Assembly: GCA_964532405.1 (NCBI GenBank) | Contig: CAZHIC010000036.1 | Location: forward strand, 1-22,725 | Length of the DNA stretch: 22,725 bases | Source: PALSA-1006 sp964532405 | GTDB lineage: Bacteria > Pseudomonadota > Gammaproteobacteria > Burkholderiales > Gallionellaceae | Direction of reading: 5' to 3' | In this document: positions 14,882 through 22,709 of the stretch, piece by piece | Layout of the letters: each line of letters begins with the position of its first letter | How positions within the stretch are numbered: position 1 is the first letter of the stretch | Made by a program: the position numbers and the translations under genes | Notes under the pieces: generated by a model | The model's database searches: none | Told to the model about the DNA's origin: nothing | Seen by the model: the letters and a program-made list of their open reading frames with translations, nothing else

Positions 14882-15109
14882 ATGAAACTGTTGTCCACAC
14901 TGATCGCTGCTGTATTCGCTGTTGTTTCTTTCTCTGCTGTTGCCGCTGAAGCTGCTGCTCCTGCTGCTCCTGCTGCTATGGCTCCTGCTGCTAAAGAAGC
15001 TGCTCCTGCTGCTGAAGCTAAGGCTGCAAAGAAGCACAAGAAAGCACACAAAGCACACAAAGCACACAAAGCTGAAGCCAAGGCTGACGCAGCTCCAGCA
15101 GCTAAGTAA
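14882..15109 (+). CDS. Small exported Ala/Lys/His-rich protein, Asr-like in composition
   Basis: This 75-residue protein has a clear signal peptide ('MKLLSTLIAAVFAVVSFSAVAA') with cleavage likely near residue 22. The mature part is almost only Ala, Pro, Lys, His and Glu: an Ala/Pro-rich half, then a basic half with 'KAHKAHKAHKA'. E. coli Asr, an acid-induced periplasmic protein, has the same plan of signal peptide plus Ala/Lys/His-rich disordered tail, so a role in envelope acid or metal stress is possible; homology cannot be shown by composition alone. The ATG at 14882 is preferred to that at 14870 since GGAG at 14873-14876 lies between the two and is well spaced for the former. A strong terminator follows after 15 bases, so it is monocistronic and likely abundant. 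Confidence 0.8.
   Translation: MKLLSTLIAAVFAVVSFSAVAAEAAAPAAPAAMAPAAKEAAPAAEAKAAKKHKKAHKAHKAHKAEAKADAAPAAK
15041..15067 (+). repeat. Three perfect tandem copies of AAAGCACAC inside the Asr-like gene
   Basis: The nine-base unit encodes Lys-Ala-His and is repeated three times without a mismatch. Identity at the DNA level indicates recent copy-number change by slippage. In-frame expansion or loss would only change the length of the basic tail. Confidence 0.9.
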
Positions 15110-15124
15110 TATTGCTGTAGTTAC

Positions 15125-15152
15125 AAAAGGCAGGGGCAACCCTGCCTTTTTT
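15125..15152 (+). terminator. Rho-independent terminator after the Asr-like gene
   Basis: An 11-bp perfect stem, AAAAGGCAGGG (15125-15135) with CCCTGCCTTTT (15140-15150), is closed by a GCAA tetraloop and ends in a run of six T. This is a textbook intrinsic terminator, 15 bases past the stop codon. Confidence 0.93.
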
Positions 15153-15172
15153 ATTGCTGAGAAATATCCATC

Positions 15173-15619
15173 ATGATTTGGAAACCCAACGTCACCGTCG
15201 CAGCGGTAATCGAACAAGCAGGAAAATTCTTGCTTGTAGAGGAACATACCTCGCAGGGCTTATTGTTCAACCAGCCTGCCGGGCATCTCGAACCCGACGA
15301 GTCTCTGCTTGCGGCAGTGGCCCGCGAGGTATTGGAAGAATCGGCTTACGACTTTGAACCGCAATATCTGATCGGCATCTATCGCTGGCATTCGCAGGCT
15401 GCGCACACCACTTATCTGCGCTTCGCTTTCGGTGGACGCATACTCGCGCATCACCCCGAGCGCGCTTTGGACGAAGGCATCGTGCAGGCCACATGGATGT
15501 CGCTGGACGAAATACGCGCCACTCAAACACGTCATCGCAGCCCGCTGATATTGCGCTGCGTGGAAGACTACTTGGCTGGAAAACGTTATCCGCTTGAGCT
15601 ACTCACGCATTATGACTAA
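15173..15619 (+). CDS. nudJ: Nudix hydrolase, NudJ-like phosphatase
   Basis: This 148-residue cytoplasmic enzyme has the Nudix box at residues 37-59: Gly37, Glu43, then 'REVLEESAY' with Arg51, Glu52, Glu55 and Glu56 as metal and substrate residues. The box has Ala where the consensus has Gly after EE-S/T. The start 'MIWKPNVTVAAVIEQAGKFLLVEE' closely parallels E. coli NudJ, which acts on nucleoside tri- and diphosphates and on the thiamin precursor HMP-PP. Its place before mnmA is also as in E. coli, which supports the name. The ATG lies only 20 bases after the terminator of the previous gene, so its own promoter must overlap that terminator or it depends on read-through. Confidence 0.88.
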   Translation: MIWKPNVTVAAVIEQAGKFLLVEEHTSQGLLFNQPAGHLEPDESLLAAVAREVLEESAYDFEPQYLIGIYRWHSQAAHTTYLRFAFGGRILAHHPERALDEGIVQATWMSLDEIRATQTRHRSPLILRCVEDYLAGKRYPLELLTHYD

Positions 15620-15669
15620 CGAGCAAGCTCGTTCCCCCTATCCAACTTTCCCCCGCAAGCGGGAGAAAG
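15620..15669. repeat. REP-like palindrome, copy 3, in front of mnmA
   Basis: The 24-base repeat at 15646-15669 has arms CTTTC-C-CCCGC and GCGGG-A-GAAAG with loop AA, the same 5-1-5-2-5-1-5 design as the copies near 8495 and 10167. The outer arms differ by a compensated change (CCCTC/GAGGG to CTTTC/GAAAG), so pairing is kept. A smaller perfect hairpin, CGAGC-AA-GCTCG, precedes it at 15620-15631. Confidence 0.72.
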
Positions 15670-15676
15670 GGCAAAC

Positions 15677-16774
15677 GTGAAAAGCGATCTTCGATCCCGT
15701 CGTTGCGTGGTGGTGGGTATGTCTGGCGGCGTAGATTCTTCCGTCACCGCACTCCTGTTGAAACAACAGGGCTACGAAGTCATCGGCCTGTTCATGAAGA
15801 ACTGGGAAGACGATGACGACAGCGAATACTGCTCTTCGCGTCAGGATTTGATCGACGCGGTCGCCGTGGCCGACACCATCGGCATCCCCATCGAGGCGGT
15901 GAATTTCTCCAAGGAATACAAAGACCGCGTGTTCAGCTATTTTCTGCGCGAATACGAGGCAGGACGCACGCCGAACCCGGATATTCTGTGTAACTCGGAA
16001 ATCAAGTTCAAAGCTTTTCTGGATCATGCCATCCGCTTGGGCGCGGACGCCATCGCCACCGGGCATTACGCGCAAGTGCGCGAACTAGATGGTAACTTCC
16101 AGTTGCTCAAAGCCCAAGACGGCAGCAAAGACCAAAGCTATTTTCTGCACCGCCTGAACCAGCAGCAACTCTCCAAAGCGATGTTCCCGCTCGGACAGCT
16201 GCTCAAATCGCAAGTGCGCGACATCGCGCGCGAACACAATCTTTCCAATCATGCCAAGAAGGACAGCACCGGCATTTGCTTCATCGGCGAGCGCCCATTC
16301 CGCGAATTTCTCAACCGTTACTTACCCACCAAACCGGGTGACATGGTTACTCCTGAAGGCCAGACAGTCGGTAAGCACATGGGGCTGTCGTTCTACACCA
16401 TCGGCCAGCGCCAAGGCTTGGGCATCGGCGGCTCACGCGACACAACGAGCGAGCCGTGGTTTGTCGCGGGCAAAGACATGGCGAGCAATCGCCTGACCGT
16501 GGTGCAGGGACACGACCATCCGGCTCTGCTCAGCCCTCATCTCAACGCGATCGACCTGCATTGGATTGCGGGCAGTGCCGCCGACGCTACGCGCGCCTAC
16601 GCGGCGAAGACGCGCTATCGCCAAGCGGGTGCGCCTTGCCGTATTGAGTTGTCCGACCCGCAACGTGCCAGCTTCACCTTTGACCAAGCGCAATGGGCCA
16701 TCACTCCGGGGCAATCCGTGGTGATTTACGACGGCGAGACATGCCTCGGCGGCGGCATTATCGAAGGTCGCTGA
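15677..16774 (+). CDS. mnmA: tRNA 2-thiouridylase MnmA
   Basis: This 365-residue ATP-dependent enzyme puts sulfur on U34 of tRNA-Lys, tRNA-Glu and tRNA-Gln. The PP-loop 'SGGVDSS' is at residues 16-22. Catalytic cysteines are Cys105 in 'NPDILCNSEIKF' and Cys201 in 'DSTGICFIGERPF', near the E. coli positions 102 and 199. 'YTIGQRQGLGIGG' is also typical. Length is normal. The start is a GTG at 15677; the purine-rich half of the palindromic repeat ending at 15669 supplies its Shine-Dalgarno-like AAAGG. It follows nudJ by 57 bases and precedes purB by 66, the order of E. coli without hflD. Confidence 0.96.
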   Translation: MKSDLRSRRCVVVGMSGGVDSSVTALLLKQQGYEVIGLFMKNWEDDDDSEYCSSRQDLIDAVAVADTIGIPIEAVNFSKEYKDRVFSYFLREYEAGRTPNPDILCNSEIKFKAFLDHAIRLGADAIATGHYAQVRELDGNFQLLKAQDGSKDQSYFLHRLNQQQLSKAMFPLGQLLKSQVRDIAREHNLSNHAKKDSTGICFIGERPFREFLNRYLPTKPGDMVTPEGQTVGKHMGLSFYTIGQRQGLGIGGSRDTTSEPWFVAGKDMASNRLTVVQGHDHPALLSPHLNAIDLHWIAGSAADATRAYAAKTRYRQAGAPCRIELSDPQRASFTFDQAQWAITPGQSVVIYDGETCLGGGIIEGR

Positions 16775-16840
16775 AAAGCACCTCCCATCCCCCCGCACGC
16801 AGGTAAAATAGCGTCTGTTTAATTTTCACAAGATCACCTC

Positions 16841-18211
16841 ATGACTCTCTCTGCCCTCACCGCACTCTCTCCCCTCGATGGGCGCTATCACAACAAAGTG
16901 GATGCGCTACGCAACCACTTCAGCGAATTCGGTTTGATCCGTTACCGCGTATTGATCGAGATCGAATGGCTTAAAGTGCTCAGCGCAGAACCATCCATCG
17001 CCGAGATCAAACCATTTTCAGCCGCCACCCTCGCGCAACTCGACCAACTCGCGGCACAATTCAGCGAGGCGGATGCGGAACAGATCAAGACCATCGAACG
17101 CCGTACCAACCATGACGTAAAAGCCATCGAATACTGGCTGCGCGAAAAACTTTCCGGCAATCCTGAAGCCTCCGGCGTGCTGGAGTTCATCCACTTCGCC
17201 TGCACCTCGGAAGACATCAACAATTTGAGCCACGCGCTCATGCTCAAACACGGTCGCGCAGAAGTGATGCTGCCCGCGCTGGACGCCCTCATTGCCCGCT
17301 TGCGCGACCTGGCACACCAGCTGGCCGACGTACCCATGCTGTGCCGCACCCACGGCCAGACCGCCACCCCCAGCACCTTGGGCAAGGAAATGGCGAACGT
17401 CGTACACCGCTTGCAGCGTGCGCGTGAAGTTGTTGCCAAGGTCGAAATTCTGGGCAAGATCAACGGCGCGGTAGGCAATTACAACGCGCACTTGTCCGCG
17501 TATCCCGATGTGGATTGGGAAAGCTTCGCACAGCGCTTCGTCACGGCGCGCGGCATCACCTTCAACCCCTACACCATCCAGATCGAGCCGCACGATTACA
17601 TGGCCGAACTTTACGATGCGTTCGCGCGCACCAACACCATCCTGATCGACCTGAGCCGTGACATCTGGGGCTACATCTCGCTCGGTTATTTCAAACAGAA
17701 GGTCGTGGCGGGAGAAGTCGGCTCATCCACCATGCCGCACAAAGTCAATCCCATCGACTTCGAGAACGCGGAAGGTAATTTCGGCCTGGCGAACGCACTG
17801 CTCAAACACCTGTCCGAGAAGCTGCCCGTCTCGCGCTGGCAACGCGACCTGACCGACTCTACCGTGTTGCGCAACATGGGCGTGGCGCTCGGCTACACCT
17901 TGCTGGCCTACGAATCGTGCCTGAAGGGGTTGAGCAAACTGGAAGCCAATCCGCAACGAATGGCCGAAGACCTGAACAACAGCTGGGAAGTGTTGGCAGA
18001 GCCGATTCAAACCGTGATGCGCCGTTACAACATCGAAAATGCGTACGACAAGCTCAAGGAACTTACGCGCGGCAAGAACGGTATCAATCGAGCATCGCTT
18101 CAAACGTTCATCGAGACCCTAGACATCCCCGCAGCGGAGAAACAGCGCCTGCAAGCCCTCAGCCCTGAAACTTATCTCGGCAAGGCTGCCGAATTGGCGC
18201 AGCGCATTTAG
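16841..18211 (+). CDS. purB: Adenylosuccinate lyase
   Basis: This 456-residue cytoplasmic enzyme cleaves SAICAR and adenylosuccinate, releasing fumarate, in the purine pathway. The superfamily signature 'SSTMPHKVNPIDFEN' starts at Ser295, the catalytic serine position in E. coli PurB. His171 in 'CRTHGQTATPSTLGKE' matches the second catalytic residue, again with the same number. 'HFACTSEDINNLSHAL' is the substrate-binding segment. Length equals the E. coli enzyme. A TAAAAT (16804-16809) could be a -10 for its own promoter, but no -35 is clear, and cotranscription with mnmA is also possible. A 16-bp hairpin follows. Confidence 0.97.
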   Translation: MTLSALTALSPLDGRYHNKVDALRNHFSEFGLIRYRVLIEIEWLKVLSAEPSIAEIKPFSAATLAQLDQLAAQFSEADAEQIKTIERRTNHDVKAIEYWLREKLSGNPEASGVLEFIHFACTSEDINNLSHALMLKHGRAEVMLPALDALIARLRDLAHQLADVPMLCRTHGQTATPSTLGKEMANVVHRLQRAREVVAKVEILGKINGAVGNYNAHLSAYPDVDWESFAQRFVTARGITFNPYTIQIEPHDYMAELYDAFARTNTILIDLSRDIWGYISLGYFKQKVVAGEVGSSTMPHKVNPIDFENAEGNFGLANALLKHLSEKLPVSRWQRDLTDSTVLRNMGVALGYTLLAYESCLKGLSKLEANPQRMAEDLNNSWEVLAEPIQTVMRRYNIENAYDKLKELTRGKNGINRASLQTFIETLDIPAAEKQRLQALSPETYLGKAAELAQRI

Positions 18212-18244
18212 TATTTCCCAACCGATCACACGTTGGCAAGCCAG

Positions 18245-18280
18245 AAACGCACCAGCCCGCTTTCGCGGGCTGGTGCGTTT
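18245..18280. terminator. Strong hairpin, probably bidirectional terminator
   Basis: A perfect 16-bp stem, AAACGCACCAGCCCGC with GCGGGCTGGTGCGTTT, closes on a TTTC loop. It lies between purB (+) and the small exported protein (-), which are convergent, and has AAA/TTT at the stem ends. The T-run is only three bases on either strand, so termination may be helped by the great stem stability. Confidence 0.78.
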
Positions 18281-18338
18281 GTACACTGCAAAGGCGCATA
18301 TAGCGGCAAAACTAGCTCAGCAGTAACACAACCTCAGA

Positions 18339-18734
18339 TTATTTTGCCAGCGCCGCCAATGCCTGATCCGCATCCTTGCGCAAGGTGCTGTCCGGATGTT
18401 TCTTTATGAATTCCGCGAAAGCAGCATGAGCTTGCTGCGTTTCTCCCGCCGCCGCCAAATCCATGGCTTTTTTGAATGCGCCCAACTCATCCGCATCGAT
18501 CACCTCGTGGCTCGCTTCGCCTTTCCAATAAAGGTCGTTCACATCCGAAGGCGCACCGCGCACCCCTCCGACGGCATTGGTCGCGCCAATTTTTTTCTGC
18601 GGAGTAAAAGACTCTATTTTCTTGCGTAGCCGCTCCCACAGACTCGATGAGCCCGCATTACTGTCGGCGGCATAAATTGCCGCAGAAGTAAATGCACTGA
18701 CCGCTACAAGAAACAACACGATGATTCTTTTCAT
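18339..18734 (-). CDS. Small exported protein of unknown function
   Basis: I do not recognise this 131-residue protein. It begins with a signal peptide ('MKRIIVLFLVAVSAFTSAAIYAA', cleavage near residue 22-23). The mature part has a basic amphipathic stretch ('WERLRKKIESF'), a glycine-rich turn ('GATNAVGGVRGAP'), then a helical C-terminal region 'AMDLAAAGETQQAHAAFAEFIKKHPDS' that resembles one tetratricopeptide (TPR) unit. The start has an excellent Shine-Dalgarno (AAAGGAGG, five bases before ATG). It lies 103 bases downstream of the large propeller/transglutaminase gene on the same strand, so it may share its transcript and act with it. A weak hairpin (CCTAC/GTAGG, 18781-18799) lies in that gap. 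Confidence 0.8.
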   Translation of the reverse strand: MKRIIVLFLVAVSAFTSAAIYAADSNAGSSSLWERLRKKIESFTPQKKIGATNAVGGVRGAPSDVNDLYWKGEASHEVIDADELGAFKKAMDLAAAGETQQAHAAFAEFIKKHPDSTLRKDADQALAALAK

Positions 18735-18837
18735 GACAACCTCCTTTAGTGATTGACGCTTAAATCCAGATTATCCATATCCTACTGTTTCCCCGTAGGA
18801 ACGTGCAAAGCCTAATGGGTTACTTGGGTTAAATTCA

Positions 18838-21800
18838 TTACAGCGTGTTCGACAGTTCCAGCCCAAGCGCCTTGTATTTCTTCTTGATTCCCGAATCCAA
18901 ACGCTGCGCCTCCTTGAATGCCGCCTGCGCCTCCTTGATCTCATTGAGCGCTTTATGCGCCCGGGTCAGATTGATCCAAATCTCGGGATCGCCCGGACTG
19001 ACCCGAGCCGCCTCGCGATAGGCTTTTTGTGCATCCGCGTATTTATCGTCGATCATGAACAGGTTCCCGCGATTATTCAGCGCAGCCGCATTGCCGGGTT
19101 GCAGGCTGATGGCTTTGTCAAAATACTTCATCGCTTGCGGCTGGTCGCCCAGCTTCGCCAGAATGATACCAATTTGCAGATGGGCATTCGCATCATTGGG
19201 ATTCTTCTCGATCTGCTGACTATAGTGTCGAGTCTTGGGCTGCGAAACAAACTTGAGCATCGACCCAAATTCGTTGGGGAATTTCTTATCGATACTCTCC
19301 TTGCTCACTTCACCGGGCTTCCACTTGGATTCGGCCAGACTCGCTGGCTTATAGGTTTCCCATGCGTGCTGAATATTGAGTATGGTCAGCCCCTTGTCCT
19401 TCCACTTGTAGTAGTTCTCCGCCCCCTTCTGCCACGCAGTGACGAACGGGCTTCCCACCACGGTGGTCTCCACGGGTATCCATAACATGTCGTCATAAAT
19501 GACATACATGTCGTCCATGGTGTAACCGTCTTCCTCGGCGGGGATACCCGTGGAGAACATCATAAACATGTGCCCGGGAACTTCGACCACACGCGTGGAT
19601 ATCCCCATGCTTTCCAGCGCGGAGGTATAAAACGCCACCAGATCGTCGCAATCGCCCGACTTGCGTTCCAATGTTTCTCTTGGGAACTGGATGTAGTCCA
19701 CCGTATTCGTTTTACCCGAGGTTACTTGGTAAGGATTAGTCGGATCCTGGATATAAGTCAGCCCATACACCCCCACGGCGTTGAACAATGCGGCTGCCAA
19801 TTGGGGCTCGTCTTTCGTATCCTTGTACTGGGTCACGACAGAGCGCACAAAAGACATCAACGGCGGATCTTTGGGTGTGATGAACGAGGCATAACGCCCA
19901 CGCTCATCCCACAACAATTTATGCTTTTCGTAAACGGTGACGGTCGAGTTTTTGCTATAAGACTCGCGTTTTCCATTGTCGAAATAACTGGCTTCCAGCA
20001 TCGCTTGCACCGAAGAATCTTCGGTCACATTAAGAATGTTGTTATTGAACACAGCCTTGAGTTTGATCTCGGCACTTTGCCCGGGGTGCAATTTATCCAA
20101 CTTGCTCTCCGTTGCAAAATCCATGAAATCCTTCAACAGGAAAGAGAACGTCACCCCTTCCATATCCTTGTTCGTATTGTTGGTCAGTTTGACGACACCG
20201 ACCCCGCTCTCCTCATACAGCTTGTAGGTATTTGAAAAGATCGGACGCAGCTTCAACACCTCGATTTCCAAAGGCGCCTTGCTGAAAGCCAAGGTGGCGA
20301 AATTGACCGACAATTTTTCCGCATCCGTTCCGTCCGAACTATGGGCAGCGATGTAGTAGGTGTATGTTGTATTGGGCGTCAGCGCCTCTTTGGTGAATTC
20401 CGGCGCAATGGCCTCACCTATTTTAGTGAAGGCATTCCCTTCCTTTTGATAAACGATGTACGAACTGACGAATTCAGATTCTATCGGCTTCCATGTCATT
20501 TTTACTTGCCAGGCGGAAGCCTCGACTTGAACGAAATCCAATGCCGGCGGGGTATATCTCTTCGACGTGGCGCTTGCCACCGCGCCAGTCGCGCCCTCGA
20601 AGCCCAACCGGGTTTCGGCCGCGACGCTATAGAAATATTTCCCGTCCGCCTCTAGGCCACGGTCAACAAACCGGTTCGTATCGACCGTCCCCACGCGCAC
20701 AAAACCGCCGCGCCCGTCTTTCGAACGGTAGACTTGGTACTGCTTGACGTAGGGCAACGCCATAGCATCCCAGCTTAGATCAATGCTATGCAAGTCATCC
20801 TTCGCCACCAAATGCTGGGGCGCTCCGGGCTTGTACTGCGTCACAAAAGTCTGTATCCGCTTGTTGGACTGTTCGGCAATTAAGAACGTCACTTCATCTT
20901 TCAGGGCAATTGCAATCGGCTCATCCAGCTCACCCAGCCCCTTCCCTTTGGCACCGAACGAACGCAGATATTCTCCTTTGCGGGAATAAACCTTGACCTG
21001 ATTTCCATCCAGCACCGAGACCTCCTCAAAAGTCGCCATCAATGCCACAGGCTTCTGTAGACTTCCCGGATGCCCCTCTTTCTCTTTACCCAAGCTGCCT
21101 ATCAGCGCGCCTTGAGCAGAATAAATTGAAACAACATTGCGCCCCTTTTCCAAAACGTACAGGATGTCTTGCGTATCGACAGTGATCGCCACAGGATCAG
21201 CCAACTTTCGAATAACACTAACGAACTTTCCGTCGCCATCGAACACCTGTACTGAGTCGCTTCCTTTATCAGACACATAAATCTTGCCCGATGCGGAAAG
21301 CACTAGATCGGTCGGATCATCAAACTGTCCATCTTTTGTTCCTTCACTGCCAAAACTGGAGAGTATCTTTCCCGCCGAATCGAGTTTGAGTACACGATAT
21401 TTCTTATCGAGCACCCAAAGCGCCCCACTCGGATCAACAGCAACTGCAACAGGCGTGACATCCTTGAGTTTGATCGTCGACTCCACTTTGCCGTTGCGAA
21501 TCGAAACGATTGCTTTTTGATCCGTATCAATTCCGTAAATCGTACCCTTACCGTTCCACACCAGTTTATTCACGGTGACAGGAATCTCTCCCATGCTTTG
21601 CACAAACACTCGTGTGGACGACCTTGGAACAACCTCGATATACGCGCCGGCATCTGCCACGAAATAATTCAACACGCCTTTGGCGACATCCGCAACAACG
21701 ACCTGCCGATCTTTGACAACCGCCAAGCCGGATAGACTCTTAAATTTACCGGACACATCCCCTTTGGAACCGAACCGGTACATGGTCTTGTCATTAAAGT

Positions 21801-22584
21801 CGTATTTCTGAATCATGTAATCATTGTTTTTGGCGACATAAATGCCATCTTGAGCAACAGCGAATGCGCTCAACTCGCCATCCCACGGGAGAGTACGCAA
21901 ATATGCACCCTCCGGGCTATAGACTTTGATCTCGCTATCCAGCACATAAATCCGCCCCGCAATATCCACCTTGATATCGACAGGTTCGTGCAACTTATAG
22001 GCATCGGCCTGTTCTTTCGCCGCCTTGGCGGCGGATGAAGGTTTGATATCGAAAGGACTCAAGAAAACACCGTTACTACCGAACATCAAGATTCTTTTTG
22101 ACCCGCTATCCAAAACATACACAATGCCTTCGTGGATCGCGACGCCACGGGGCTTGTTCAACTCATGCGCACCGCCGCCCGAGCCGAAAAATCCGCCTTT
22201 TTTGGCACCGAAGCTCCCCTCGTACTTCCCTTCCGATGAAAACATGGCAATCTGATTGCGCTCGCTGTCTGCCACATAGATGACACCGCCTCCAACCGCA
22301 ACGGATTCCGGCTTTTTCAGCACAGGATCACCGCCGTCTTTTGCTTGCAGCGTTTGTAACAGCTTTCCTTCGATATCCGTCACCGCTACCGCCCCGTCCT
22401 TAAGCGCGAAGAACAAACGCTCACCGCTGCTGCCCAGCAGCCTTTGCGCGCCCTTGATCATGGGTATTTCTTTTACAAATCCCGCCTTGGCGAGATCGCC
22501 GGAAGGGGCGGATTCAGCCGCATAGGCTGATGTATAAAAAAATGAACCCATCAGGCAGAGAAAGAAGATATGAGTACGCATCAT
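18838..22584 (-). CDS. Large exported multidomain protein: beta-propeller (NHL-like), two FN3, transglutaminase-like, TPR
   Basis: From the start at 22584 this is 1248 residues. A signal peptide ('MMRTHIFFLCLMGSFFYTSAYA') is followed to about residue 580 by many NHL-like blade repeats of the type 'KPESVAVGGGVIYVADSERN'. Two fibronectin type III domains follow at about 583-668 and 680-768, then a beta-rich linker. The transglutaminase-like domain has a full candidate triad: Cys979 in 'RKSGDCDDLVAFY', His1005 in 'VPGHMFMMF', and Asp1031 or Asp1032 in 'YVIYDDMLW'. Three TPR units occupy about 1130-1232. The frame extends to a TTG at 22650, but the signal peptide favours 22584 (or 22581); no strong Shine-Dalgarno marks either. 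The likely place is the periplasm or surface, with a protein-binding and possibly peptidase or cross-linking role. The substrate is unknown. Confidence 0.88.
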   Translation of the reverse strand: MMRTHIFFLCLMGSFFYTSAYAAESAPSGDLAKAGFVKEIPMIKGAQRLLGSSGERLFFALKDGAVAVTDIEGKLLQTLQAKDGGDPVLKKPESVAVGGGVIYVADSERNQIAMFSSEGKYEGSFGAKKGGFFGSGGGAHELNKPRGVAIHEGIVYVLDSGSKRILMFGSNGVFLSPFDIKPSSAAKAAKEQADAYKLHEPVDIKVDIAGRIYVLDSEIKVYSPEGAYLRTLPWDGELSAFAVAQDGIYVAKNNDYMIQKYDFNDKTMYRFGSKGDVSGKFKSLSGLAVVKDRQVVVADVAKGVLNYFVADAGAYIEVVPRSSTRVFVQSMGEIPVTVNKLVWNGKGTIYGIDTDQKAIVSIRNGKVESTIKLKDVTPVAVAVDPSGALWVLDKKYRVLKLDSAGKILSSFGSEGTKDGQFDDPTDLVLSASGKIYVSDKGSDSVQVFDGDGKFVSVIRKLADPVAITVDTQDILYVLEKGRNVVSIYSAQGALIGSLGKEKEGHPGSLQKPVALMATFEEVSVLDGNQVKVYSRKGEYLRSFGAKGKGLGELDEPIAIALKDEVTFLIAEQSNKRIQTFVTQYKPGAPQHLVAKDDLHSIDLSWDAMALPYVKQYQVYRSKDGRGGFVRVGTVDTNRFVDRGLEADGKYFYSVAAETRLGFEGATGAVASATSKRYTPPALDFVQVEASAWQVKMTWKPIESEFVSSYIVYQKEGNAFTKIGEAIAPEFTKEALTPNTTYTYYIAAHSSDGTDAEKLSVNFATLAFSKAPLEIEVLKLRPIFSNTYKLYEESGVGVVKLTNNTNKDMEGVTFSFLLKDFMDFATESKLDKLHPGQSAEIKLKAVFNNNILNVTEDSSVQAMLEASYFDNGKRESYSKNSTVTVYEKHKLLWDERGRYASFITPKDPPLMSFVRSVVTQYKDTKDEPQLAAALFNAVGVYGLTYIQDPTNPYQVTSGKTNTVDYIQFPRETLERKSGDCDDLVAFYTSALESMGISTRVVEVPGHMFMMFSTGIPAEEDGYTMDDMYVIYDDMLWIPVETTVVGSPFVTAWQKGAENYYKWKDKGLTILNIQHAWETYKPASLAESKWKPGEVSKESIDKKFPNEFGSMLKFVSQPKTRHYSQQIEKNPNDANAHLQIGIILAKLGDQPQAMKYFDKAISLQPGNAAALNNRGNLFMIDDKYADAQKAYREAARVSPGDPEIWINLTRAHKALNEIKEAQAAFKEAQRLDSGIKKKYKALGLELSNTL

Positions 22585-22684
22585 GTACACCGTTTTATAT
22601 TTAGCATTGAAAAGAAAATAACCGAACTCCATCAATGGGACACGCTTCAAGGATAACGCGAATAAATCATTTTAGTCACTTACC

Positions 22685-22709
22685 GGTCAAATGATGTCAA
22701 AACATGACA
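22685..22709 (-). promoter_or_regulatory. Possible promoter/operator of the propeller-transglutaminase gene
   Basis: On the minus strand TTGACA (22695-22700) and TTGACC (22685-22690) are two -35-like hexamers. TTTATT about 18 bases after the latter is a poor -10. TGTCA-N5-TGACA (22695-22709) is an inverted repeat that overlaps the first hexamer. Evidence is weak and the window ends 16 bases further on. Confidence 0.3.

Noticed and set aside
15041..15067. Tandem nine-base repeats considered as a CRISPR array
   Set aside because: Units are too short, have no spacers and lie in a coding frame as Lys-Ala-His codons.
14603..15247. N-terminal extension of the queA frame
   Set aside because: The extension is antisense to tRNA-Leu, the Asr-like gene and its terminator. 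QueA proteins begin at the residue encoded at 14602.
18955..20235. Plus-strand frames of 176 and 221 codons opposite the propeller-transglutaminase gene
   Set aside because: Shadow frames; the minus-strand protein has coherent domains throughout.
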